A DNA stretch of 64,000 nucleotides, from assembly GCF_000280925.3 (NCBI RefSeq), contig NZ_CP012109.1:6096501-6160500 (forward strand), given 5' to 3'. Positions 20,901-28,117 of this stretch are shown here, piece after piece (positions within the stretch are counted from its first letter, which is position 1; each line of letters starts with the position of its first letter). The position numbers were made by a program, and so were the translations under genes. Below the pieces are notes generated by a model that was given only the letters and a program-made list of their open reading frames with translations, was not told where the DNA came from and did not search any database. Source of the DNA: Myxococcus hansupus (GTDB lineage: Bacteria; Myxococcota; Myxococcia; Myxococcales; Myxococcaceae).

Positions 20901-21896
20901 CGCGTGAAGTGCCTTCACCGACAGGTCATCGCGGTAGGGCTCCTGGTCCACGGGGAGCAGGCCCCTGTCTTCCGCGTAGAGGATGAAGACGAGCCGCAAG
21001 AGCGTGGAGAGGAGCCCGCCGTAGACGTGGTCCTCATCTCGAGAGAGCGCCTCGTCCAGGGCCCGGGAGCCATCCCGTTCAGCGGCCGTCTCGAAACCCG
21101 TGAGAAGGATGCCTAGCGCTTCCAGTACCTGGTCGGACAATTCGTCAGTGACATCCGCCTGCCGGCGGCGTGACTGCTCCAGGAGCGCGGGAAGTTGATG
21201 CTCGGGCAGCACGCCGAAGAAGCGGCGCGCGTGCAGGAGCATCACCATCGCGTCAAACAGCGGACGACCGCTGGCGGTGACGATGTCCTTGAACCGGAAA
21301 GTGATGTGCCCTGACGTCTCTCCGTGGGGCGCATAGACCAGGCGCACGGAGTCCCCGTTGAACAGCAGCCCGATGGGAACACGGGCCGCGCGCAGCAGGC
21401 GGTCAAACTTGGCGGTGGGCTCGTAGAACCACGTGCCCGTGGTGTCTTCCTTCTTGTCCAGGTCCAACCCGGCCGGCAGTTCCCAGGTCAGGAGCGCGAA
21501 GCCTTCCGCGGCGCGACTGATGGGCGTGGAGTCATCCGGCAACCCTTCCGGTTTCGCGGGAGGAGGCCCTCGTCGCAACAGCCCCCGCGTGGGCTTGATC
21601 GTCTGTTGACCCTCCGCGATGTCGAGTTGGAGGTCCTCCGGAAACACCGAGGTGAAATCATCCTCGGCGTAGCCCAGCACCTCCCGGAGGAAGCGCGGGA
21701 CATCCGTCACGCGAGATGACTCCCGGCCCGCCAGCAGGACGAACCGCGACTGCGCGGACACCGGCAGGCGCTGCATACACTGCGCGTCCTCGAGGACCGG
21801 GATGGAGACCACCAGCCCTTCGAAGGGCTGCGCCATCCCCATCCAGGTCTGGTGATAGCGACGCTCGACGTCCCCGCCAAGATTCTGGCCGCTCAT
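17979..21896 (-). CDS. drmMI: DISARM class 1 adenine-N6 DNA methyltransferase DrmMI
   Basis: 1305 residues. An N-terminal half precedes the methylase core: SAM motif I DPAMGSGAFLVE near residue 580 and catalytic motif IV NPPF (GNPPFAGKN) near 847, the signature of gamma-type N6-adenine methylases related to Eco57I/PglX. The C-terminal part should hold the target-recognition domain. This enzyme marks host DNA so that DISARM ignores it. Start ATG 21896 overlaps the drmD stop as TGATG. DNA at about 18350-19030, in the recognition part, looks lower in GC than its flanks, which may reflect exchange of specificity segments. Confidence 0.93.
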   Translation of the reverse strand: MSGQNLGGDVERRYHQTWMGMAQPFEGLVVSIPVLEDAQCMQRLPVSAQSRFVLLAGRESSRVTDVPRFLREVLGYAEDDFTSVFPEDLQLDIAEGQQTIKPTRGLLRRGPPPAKPEGLPDDSTPISRAAEGFALLTWELPAGLDLDKKEDTTGTWFYEPTAKFDRLLRAARVPIGLLFNGDSVRLVYAPHGETSGHITFRFKDIVTASGRPLFDAMVMLLHARRFFGVLPEHQLPALLEQSRRRQADVTDELSDQVLEALGILLTGFETAAERDGSRALDEALSRDEDHVYGGLLSTLLRLVFILYAEDRGLLPVDQEPYRDDLSVKALHAQLVEDSSQYPDSMNRRFGAWPRLLALFRCIYLGASHDKLRMPARRGQLFDPDTFPFLGGTSSTDASTDARVPPVDDETVLQVLERLIFLKGQRLSFKSLDVEQIGSVYEGLMGIHVKRLTGAGICLKPSKVWVSVNEVLVQPAKRRAAWLEAVAGLDAKAVKALSKALEQASTQQMILTALEPYRVKGTETRRPSQLVLQPGAERRQTSSHYTPRSISAPIVRRALEPLLKTMGPQPSSERLLNLKICDPAMGSGAFLVESCRFLADQVVAAWTREGVLKRDKHEDEVMRARRLVAQRCLYGVDKNPWAVKLAKLSLWLVTLAKTEPFTFLDHALKCGDSLVGLDLDQLQAFHWDPTSKKQSELSWAFIKKALTRSLEKREEILQLALDLEGPERKPLQLDLDPGRVKEGLLRDADAALEDIKRIANACVGAFFARGSDKEREKERFRRSNLIGTWLSTAKNGVLPPLPADIAAFSAPSGTFHWPLEFPEVFHGSRPDPLDNEQPNKTAWIDGFVGNPPFAGKNTIIETGGENYLPWLQTVHEGAHGNADLSAHFFRRAFHLLGEHGSFGFIATNTIAQGDTRVTGLKYLVDHGGHLYDAVRSMKWPLAGANVSVSVVHLAKGHVSDLKLEPRLDHLPVKHLNSRLRGKPDRADPLVLTANTGKSFQGCIVLGMGFVLSPEQRVALVAKSPRNAERIFRYVGGEEINSDPRSSLERHVINFGQMDLAEAERWPDLIRIVRELVKPERDKNNRGGYRKWWWQFAEKRSELQETLRKSERCLAISLVSKHLTFEWRPTDVVFSHSAGVFALSQERWLTLLQSRVHEVWARLLSSSLEDRLRYTPSDCFETFPFPVLGKASGLDALGKRFHFERSQYMQANNIGLTTTYNRLKDKSVIDTATQRLRDLHVAVDQAVLDAYGWNDIHAPLYCGATAKQLEAFEDEVLDRLFDLNAQRAHEEAHPTVRRPSKSRTQTA

Positions 21897-24800
21897 CAAC
21901 GCGCCCCCGGCCACAGGTAGACCATGCCCACTGGCACCAGGCGGGCGACCCGCACCGCATAGGTGGCCCTCAAGGATTCGGGTTGTTCGACGAGCTCCCT
22001 TCCGAGCGCTGCCAATCGCTGCTCAAGATGAACCTTGTCCCTCCTCCACTGGTCCTGCTCCGCCCGGGCGTCGAGCTTGAGTTCGAGCTGCGCGCTCAAT
22101 GCCTCCTGGATGGCCTCCCGCTGCGTCAGGAGAATCTGTGTCAGCGCCTTGGCTTCGGACGCCCCACGGGCCGCTAACTTCTTGCGAGCCCCCTGCTCTC
22201 TCACCGAGGCCTGCTCCTCGATGGCGGGCCAGAGCTTCGAGAAGTCGGACTCGACACTGGCCAGCAGACGTTTCTGGACAGCCTTTGGTATCGAGGAGAG
22301 CGCGGGCGCTTCCGCCAGCGTGGTCTCCAGTTGATCGATCGCCTTGCGGTCCGCATCGTCCGCGAAGGGCTTCAGGTGCCCGCGACCGCCACCGTCCAGC
22401 CACCTTGCTGAAACAGAGACCACCTCGTCATGGAGCCGCGCGGCGCCCTCGCCAAAGAGCGACAACCGGCCGAAGACGATGACGCGTGCCACTGCGTCGC
22501 GCTGGGTCTGAACCACCGAGACACGGCTCAGGTCGTTCGCGGAGAACCCCTGCGCCAGGAACCGCTGAAGCACCCGCTGGACGAGCGGATGGGACAGGTG
22601 CAGGTGGACGAGCTTGCTCGAAACGCCCGGAGGTGCCTCGAAGACGACGGGAGACAGAGGGCGCTTACGCCATTCCCATGCTGCCTCGTCGCGCTCCCGG
22701 CGCGGACGAATGGCATCCAGGGTCGTGTTCCACGAAGCAGGCAGGGCGGGGACCTTCCAGGCTTCCAGCGTCCGGCCCTGTTCCGTGATGGACTCCCGCT
22801 CCAACCGGCCCGCACCGGCCAGCTCGAACCCCACGTCCAGCGCATCGCGCAGCAGGACGGGATTGAAGTCCATCACCTTCCCACTGCGCTCACGGAGTTC
22901 TCCAATCGCATCCAGTTCCTTGCGCAGGGATTGGAGCGTCCGTTGGGACTCCAGTTCCCGCTTCGTCACCTCCGTCCGAGTCGAGGTCGCGGCGCGGGAG
23001 AGGCGCTCCAGCGTGCCCTTCGTGATGCCCGAGGCGAGGGCATCGTGCATCTGGTCCATCAGCACGCAGCCCAGGCTGCCCAGCTCGCGCGTGATGGTCT
23101 CGACCTTGCGCGCGAGGGTGTCGAGCACCGCGTCCTCGGAGCGCTGGCCGTAGACGAAGTAGCCACAGCGCACGGTGGATGCAGGTTGCAAGGCGCGGTC
23201 GATGCGACCGTTGCGCTGCTCCATGCGTGAGGGATTCCACGGCACGTCGATGTGGAAGAGGTCCGCGCAGTGGCCTTGTAGATTGATGCCTTCGCGCGCG
23301 GCGTCGGTCGCGAGGAGGACCCGCACGGGGAACTCCTCCATCGAACCGTTGAAGGCGGCCTGCACCTCCGCGCGCTTTACGTCATCGATGCCACCCGTCA
23401 GCGTGAGGATGCGCTCATCACCCCGTTGGGTCCCCTCGAAGGCGGCGGCGAGCTGCTCCTTGAGGTAGCGGAGCGTGTCGCCATACTCGGTAAAAAGGAT
23501 GACCCGGCGGGGCTTCCACGCGGCGCCTCGGGTGAGCGGGCATTGGTGCTCTCGAATCCAGTGGAGCAGGGCTCGCAGCTTCGCGTCCCGGGCAGTGCGG
23601 TGCCGGGCGCTCAGCTTGAGCATGTCATCCAGGAGCTTGCGCGCCTGGACGCTGGCGGACAGCTCCTGACTGTGCTCGCGGATGGTCTCCGCGAACGACA
23701 GCTCGAGTGCATCGTCCGGCTCGCCATGCTCCTCGGACTCAGGAGCCGTATCGCCGGTGAGCGCTCCGCCGTCGGGAGCCAGCGCCCCCGCGCCGAAGGC
23801 AGCCGCGTGGACGGAGAGGGTGCGATGGAACGCCTCGATGCTGGAGAGGAGGCGCTTTTGGAGGTTAATGAAGACCAGGCGCCCCTGCTTAGTGCCAGGC
23901 GCCATGAGTTCCGTGTAGCGCGCGAGCTTCTGGGACAGTTCCAGTTCCGGGGCGGGGGCTTCGCCCAGGTCGACACGCTGCTCGACGGCCTTTCCGTCCG
24001 GGGCGAGCCACTCAGCGTGCCAGCGTCCCGAGTCATGCGTCAGCCGCACACCCACTACGTGCCGCTCGGGGTAGCGCTGTGAACTGCCCAGGGCGCGCAG
24101 GTCGCCCTTGAGCCGGCGAACCATGACGGGAGCCAACTGTGATTCGCGGACGCGGGTGCCCCGCGTGAAGCGCTGTGGGTCCAACATCTCCAACAGCGCG
24201 GAGAAGCTGTTGGAGTGGCCGTTGTGGGGCGTCGCGGAGAGGAAGAGCCGGTGCTCGAAGCGCTCCGCCAGTGAGCGGATGCTGCGAGTGGTCTCCGTGT
24301 CGATGGCGTACCGGCTGGCCGATGCGGGCGCGACGACGTGCGCCTCGTCGAGCACCAACAAGGACTTGTGGTGCCCCTTCTCCTCCAGGAGGGTCTTCAG
24401 CGGCTCGAAGTACTCGCTGCGCCGCAGCGTCTGGTACGACACGATGAAGCGTGAGTGCGTGGCCCAGACGGGGACCTGGAAGCCGCGCTCCTGACGGCGG
24501 CGGGAGACGAACTCGCTGTTGAAGATTTCGAAGCGCAGGCCGAAGCGCCTCTCCATCTCATCGCGCCACTGGAGCGTCACCGACGCCGGGCAGACGATGA
24601 GGACGCGGTCCACGCGCTGGCGGAGGATGAGTTCCTGCAACACCAGCCCGGCCTCGATGGTCTTTCCGAGACCTACGTCATCGGCGATGAAGAGATTCAC
24701 CCGAGGCAGCTCAAGCGCCTTCTTGAGAGGCGTGAGCTGGTGATTCATCAAGTGGATGCCCGCGCGGAACGGCGCCTGAAAGAGCCGAGCGTCGGTGGCG

Positions 24801-25117
24801 GTGACGGAGCTCCACTTGAGCGCGTGCAGATACGCGGCGAAGTGACGCGGCTCGTCGAAACGCGCAGGCGTTCCCAAGCCACCCTGTTCGGGTCGGACGA
24901 CCCGAGCGGCGAGCTCACGCTCCCACAAGACCGACAGGGAGCGTCCCTGTGCGTCATCATCGAGACAAGTAAGACGAACGAGGGTGTGTTGCTCCCGGAC
25001 ATCCGAAGGAGCAATGACTTCATTGACCAGATACTGACGGTGTCGGACCTGCGCGATATCACCCGCGCACGGCATGGGAGCGATGGGCACGGGAGCAAAA
25101 TCCCGCAGCATAGGCAT
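21896..25117 (-). CDS. drmD: DISARM SNF2-type helicase DrmD
   Basis: About 1073 residues. SNF2-family helicase motifs in order: ADDVGLGKTIEAGL (I), LIVCPASVTLQWRDEM (Ia), LLVLDEAHVV (II, DEAH), LFLSATPHNGHSNSFSALLEML (III), ILFTEYGDTL (IV), LATDAAREGINLQGH (V) and NPSRMEQRNGRIDR (VI). DrmD with DrmMI defines class 1 DISARM. The start is ambiguous: ATG 25117 is preferred because GGGAGG lies 12 bases upstream, and starting there leaves the repeat cluster at 25128-25175 outside the gene. ATG 25189 is possible but has no visible ribosome binding site. First gene of the operon. Confidence 0.93.
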   Translation of the reverse strand: MPMLRDFAPVPIAPMPCAGDIAQVRHRQYLVNEVIAPSDVREQHTLVRLTCLDDDAQGRSLSVLWERELAARVVRPEQGGLGTPARFDEPRHFAAYLHALKWSSVTATDARLFQAPFRAGIHLMNHQLTPLKKALELPRVNLFIADDVGLGKTIEAGLVLQELILRQRVDRVLIVCPASVTLQWRDEMERRFGLRFEIFNSEFVSRRRQERGFQVPVWATHSRFIVSYQTLRRSEYFEPLKTLLEEKGHHKSLLVLDEAHVVAPASASRYAIDTETTRSIRSLAERFEHRLFLSATPHNGHSNSFSALLEMLDPQRFTRGTRVRESQLAPVMVRRLKGDLRALGSSQRYPERHVVGVRLTHDSGRWHAEWLAPDGKAVEQRVDLGEAPAPELELSQKLARYTELMAPGTKQGRLVFINLQKRLLSSIEAFHRTLSVHAAAFGAGALAPDGGALTGDTAPESEEHGEPDDALELSFAETIREHSQELSASVQARKLLDDMLKLSARHRTARDAKLRALLHWIREHQCPLTRGAAWKPRRVILFTEYGDTLRYLKEQLAAAFEGTQRGDERILTLTGGIDDVKRAEVQAAFNGSMEEFPVRVLLATDAAREGINLQGHCADLFHIDVPWNPSRMEQRNGRIDRALQPASTVRCGYFVYGQRSEDAVLDTLARKVETITRELGSLGCVLMDQMHDALASGITKGTLERLSRAATSTRTEVTKRELESQRTLQSLRKELDAIGELRERSGKVMDFNPVLLRDALDVGFELAGAGRLERESITEQGRTLEAWKVPALPASWNTTLDAIRPRRERDEAAWEWRKRPLSPVVFEAPPGVSSKLVHLHLSHPLVQRVLQRFLAQGFSANDLSRVSVVQTQRDAVARVIVFGRLSLFGEGAARLHDEVVSVSARWLDGGGRGHLKPFADDADRKAIDQLETTLAEAPALSSIPKAVQKRLLASVESDFSKLWPAIEEQASVREQGARKKLAARGASEAKALTQILLTQREAIQEALSAQLELKLDARAEQDQWRRDKVHLEQRLAALGRELVEQPESLRATYAVRVARLVPVGMVYLWPGAR

Positions 25118-25127
25118 GTAGGCGCCA

Positions 25128-25175
25128 TACCTCCCGAGTGGTAAACTCCCCGGAGGTAGTACTACCCCAGAGGTA
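25128..25175. promoter_or_regulatory. repeat cluster upstream of drmD, candidate operator
   Basis: Read on the plus strand, CCCCGGAGGTA (25148) and CCCCAGAGGTA (25165) are direct repeats 17 bases apart. TACCTCCCGAG (25128) is the same core inverted. The central GGTAGTACTACC is itself a 12-base palindrome. The arrangement, directly in front of the DISARM operon, is what one expects for binding of a dimeric repressor. No regulator gene is adjacent. Confidence 0.35.
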
Positions 25176-25189
25176 TGCAACAGCCGCAT

Positions 25190-26015
25190 CAAGCCAAATA
25201 GGCTGAGGGCGCCGATACGTCTATCCGCTCAGCGCATAAGCCTTCGTAGCCACCGGCGAAGGTGGAAGCGAAGAAGTAGCGGTCGCCGCGAGTGGATTGG
25301 GCCGGGCCGCGGCAGCATCAAGGCGGACTCAACTCGCCGCCCCCCCCCTCACACAGCTCGTCGCAAAACCAAGCACCACGAACGCGACGCGCTTTCTCAC
25401 GCGCCCCATCCCCCCTTGCTTGCCCGGGCCGAACTGAGCCGCCACGCGGTCGATGAGGTCGAGTTCGCGCAGGTCCCCAGCGTCAGGAGTGCCTTGATGT
25501 CCCCTTCTTTGAGACACCAGGTTCTCAATGTCATCGGCGAGCGCACGGAGAGCTGGGCTCCCAACCGTATCGACATATTCACCTTCCAGCGCGCCGTCCA
25601 CCAGCCCTTCTCGTCCGCCCTCCAGGTGGGTTCCTGCCGCTTCCCCACCCATCCAGCGCCCGCCTACCCTCCGGGCCGTTTGGGAATCACGCTCCGTCGT
25701 TCAGGCTTGCCAGTGTGCGCTCGCGGGGTGTGCCCATTTCAGCTCCCACAGGCGCCCCGTGGGCAGGCGAAACATGCGGAACATCGACGGCACGACGTTC
25801 TTTCACTGAGAAGAAAGTCTCAAAGCGAATCTAAACCAACCATCTCAACTCTCGCACGGAGTCAGGAGACGCGATTGAGGTCAGAGCAGAGATGGACAAA
25901 CAGAGCGCTGTGCATTCCGCAAGTTGCGGGTAGATATGCACCCGCACCATGACCCAGGCCATGGTGCGGGTGCGGTGATTTCGAGTGACGCTGCCTCGAA
26001 GGCGCGGGTCGGCCG
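25190..26015. other. gene-poor region between drmD and the WDVD lipoprotein
   Basis: 825 bases. Open frames on both strands (25416-25952 plus, 25329-25652 minus) exist but neither shows a recognisable family, clear start signal or secretion signal. It may hold decayed coding sequence. The promoter of the DISARM operon should lie at the left end of this stretch. Confidence 0.4.
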
Positions 26016-26690
26016 CTACTGGCTCAAGATGGAGAACGCCATCATGTACGTCCCGGAGCTGCCGTTGGTTCCACGGCTACCGCCCGAATCCACGTCCCAC
26101 CATCCGACGCAACTGTACCCAGGCAAGCAAGGCGGCGCCGAGGAATTGGACGCAACGAGTTCCGCTCGCACGATGCAGCGATTGTTGCTGACTGCGCCAC
26201 TCGCCGTGTAGAGCCCCATCATGTAGCTTCCCCACACGCCATTTCCGCCGAGGCCGCCGGCATCGTCGACATCCCAGTAACCCCGCCCTGTGAAGTTGGG
26301 AGACATCTCCCACGGCAGCCAGCTATCGTTGGAGGACACCATGGCCACCTTCTCGATACAGGTGGTGACAGTATCGGTACTTTCATACCGTGCATACATG
26401 GCCATCATATAGGTCCCCGTACTCCCATTGGTCCCCACACTGCCGGCGTTGTCGACGTCCCAGTAACCCACGAGGGAATAGCCCGCAGGGCCAGGGGGTG
26501 CGGTGTTCCCATTGGATGCACGGAGCTGGATGTCCGTTAGCACTGAGATACCGGAGGCCGTCACCATGCCGTCTGACTCGTGAAATCCCTCTGGCGTCTC
26601 CGCACTCTCCTCCACAGGCGCTCCGCACGCTGAAGCAAGGAGGGATGCAGTGACCAAAGCAAATGAACGGGCAAAATATGACTTTTTCAT
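26016..26690 (-). CDS. lipoprotein with three WDVD repeats
   Basis: About 224 residues starting MKKSYFARSFALVTASLLASACG, a lipoprotein signal with lipobox ASAC. After a short linker the protein has three copies of a roughly 60-residue unit with the pattern GYWDVDxxGxxGTNGxxGTYMM. The copies read YWDVDNAGSVGTNGSTGTYMM, YWDVDDAGGLGGNGVWGSYMM and WWDVDSGGSRGTNGSSGTYMM. Each unit seems to carry one or two cysteines. Aspartate/glycine-rich turns suggest metal or sugar binding, but this is inference. ATG 26696 two codons upstream is an alternative. Base composition is less GC-rich than the core genes. Confidence 0.75.
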   Translation of the reverse strand: MKKSYFARSFALVTASLLASACGAPVEESAETPEGFHESDGMVTASGISVLTDIQLRASNGNTAPPGPAGYSLVGYWDVDNAGSVGTNGSTGTYMMAMYARYESTDTVTTCIEKVAMVSSNDSWLPWEMSPNFTGRGYWDVDDAGGLGGNGVWGSYMMGLYTASGAVSNNRCIVRAELVASNSSAPPCLPGYSCVGWWDVDSGGSRGTNGSSGTYMMAFSILSQ

Positions 26691-26696
26691 ACTCAT

Positions 26697-27125
26697 GAAT
26701 CTCCGAGCTTTGTTGAGATGGCGCATGTCTATCCAGGCGCCATGGAGCGACCCTTCAAATCCCTGAACCTCTCGGGGTAGACGCTCCAAATGACGCAACA
26801 CGGAGAGTGTAATACACTTGACTCGCTGTCGATATGTCAAATTTGCCCCGGGTCAAAGCAACCGTAGAGCCATACTCCCACGAAAGACATTCAATCTTTA
26901 TCGCCTCCTTCTCATCGACACAGCTACGCTCGTCCACCGCTCCCTGAATGCCCATGAGTTGCGGCCTACCCATGGGTCCAGCCCATCTTTACCGTCCTGT
27001 CGAGGCTTGATTATGCCGAGTTCGCGGGCGGGCGGGCGGCGTCATGCGCGTGACCCATTCGGAGAAACCGCTCACATTCAGGAAAGGTGACTCCTCCCCT
27101 CGACCTCCTAAAGCCTAGCCCCTCA
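26697..27125. other. intergenic region, nothing recognised
   Basis: 430 bases between the WDVD lipoprotein start and the nuclease remnant, visibly richer in A/T than the surroundings. The promoter of the lipoprotein gene is expected here. No gene is supported. Confidence 0.4.
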
Positions 27126-27440
27126 GTGATTGCCGGGAGCATCCAGCGACTCAGCGTTTCCCAACTCAAATGCCACAAGCCCGCCCGGCCCCGACCTGCT
27201 TATTGAGCAGCCCCTGAATGGTGAACCGCCACTGACGGCAGGCGACATCCCCTTCACCGGCCGCATTGACCTCGTAGACGCTCGGCGGATCTCCTCTGAC
27301 GGCGTCCTTCGCATCACCGACCACAAGTTCACCAGCAACGTCGCAGCGAATGCCGCGAGCGCTGAGCAGCTCACCGACACCGAACCCGGCTTGCAGATGG
27401 TCGGCGATGGCGAGTGGGCACTCAGCCAGGTTGAGCGTTC
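27126..27440 (+). pseudogene. remnant of a PD-(D/E)XK (RecB/Cas4-like) nuclease
   Basis: Fragments in two frames. In one frame, RLSVSQLKCHK matches the usual start of RecB-type nuclease domains (SVSQLK plus a cysteine). In another frame, DIPFTGRIDLVD...GVLRITDHKFTS carries the D and E/D-x-K active-site block. QMVGDGEWAL follows, as in family helices after the core. The segment between SQLK and the core is missing, and the sequence runs directly into an IS91 transposase tail, so the gene is internally deleted and truncated. Confidence 0.6.
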
Positions 27441-27887
27441 CCCGGGGCTGCGCGCACTGGAGCTGCTCCGCCGGCTGGCCAGCCTGATGCCTCCTCCAAG
27501 GGAAAACCTGACGAGGTTCCACGGAGTCATTTCCCCAGGCGCGAAAGTGTGGCCATTTCCGCTCCCTCAAGCGGGGGCGGAGCCGGTGTTGGAGGAGGAA
27601 GGCCCAGCCTTTGCCGCGACGGTGGAGAAGCCGAGAAAGGAGCGCACACCCCGTTTCGACTGGGCCGGAGTCCTGCGCAGGACGTTCGCTCTGGATGTGT
27701 TCGCGTGCTTGAGGTGTGGAGGCGGGCAGCAGGTCTTGGCGTACGTGAAGGGAGCAGAAGGGGTGAGAGTGATTCTGGAGCACCTGGGGTTGCCCGCGGC
27801 GAGTGCGCACCTGGCCCCTTCGCGAGGGCCGCCTCAGAGCGCCTGGTGTTGAAGCTCAAGCCGCCACGGCCAGCCAAGAGAGCCAGA
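27440..27887 (+). mobile_element. IS91-family transposase, C-terminal remnant (copy 1)
   Basis: The translated sequence reads LRRLASLMPPPRENLTRFHGVISPGAKVWPF, then FDWAGVLRRTFALDVFACLRCGGGQQVLAYV and VILEHLGLPAAS...APSRGPPQSAW. This is the characteristic end of IS91-type (Y2, rolling-circle) transposases, including the C-x2-C zinc pair. The N-terminal catalytic tyrosines are absent. The final KLKPPRPAKRAR tail is in a different frame, so there is also a frameshift near 27830. Confidence 0.75.
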
Positions 27888-28117
27888 CCCCAGCCGCGCC
27901 CCGCCTGGGAAGGCGGCTAGGCAGGCGTGTGTCTGCTGGAGATGAATGGCTTCTGCGCCGACCCAGAGTGAGGCGCATGGGCAACCCGTTAGCGTCCCTC
28001 ACCTCCCGCCCGCTACGTGCGATTAGGCTCCTGTCTTTCCTATGCTCAATATCCGTCCCCGCCAGCACAGTGCTACCCTCCCTCGCCGCAAGGTGGCGAA
28101 TGGGACGGGAGTGACCG

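Noticed and set aside
17979-21896. Reading the methylase as PglX of a BREX system
   Set aside because: No pglZ, brxL, brxC or brxB is present, whereas drmA, drmB, drmC and drmD are, which defines DISARM.
25416-25952. A 178-codon plus-strand frame between drmD and the WDVD lipoprotein
   Set aside because: No recognisable family, no ribosome binding site, and overlapping frames of similar length on the other strand.
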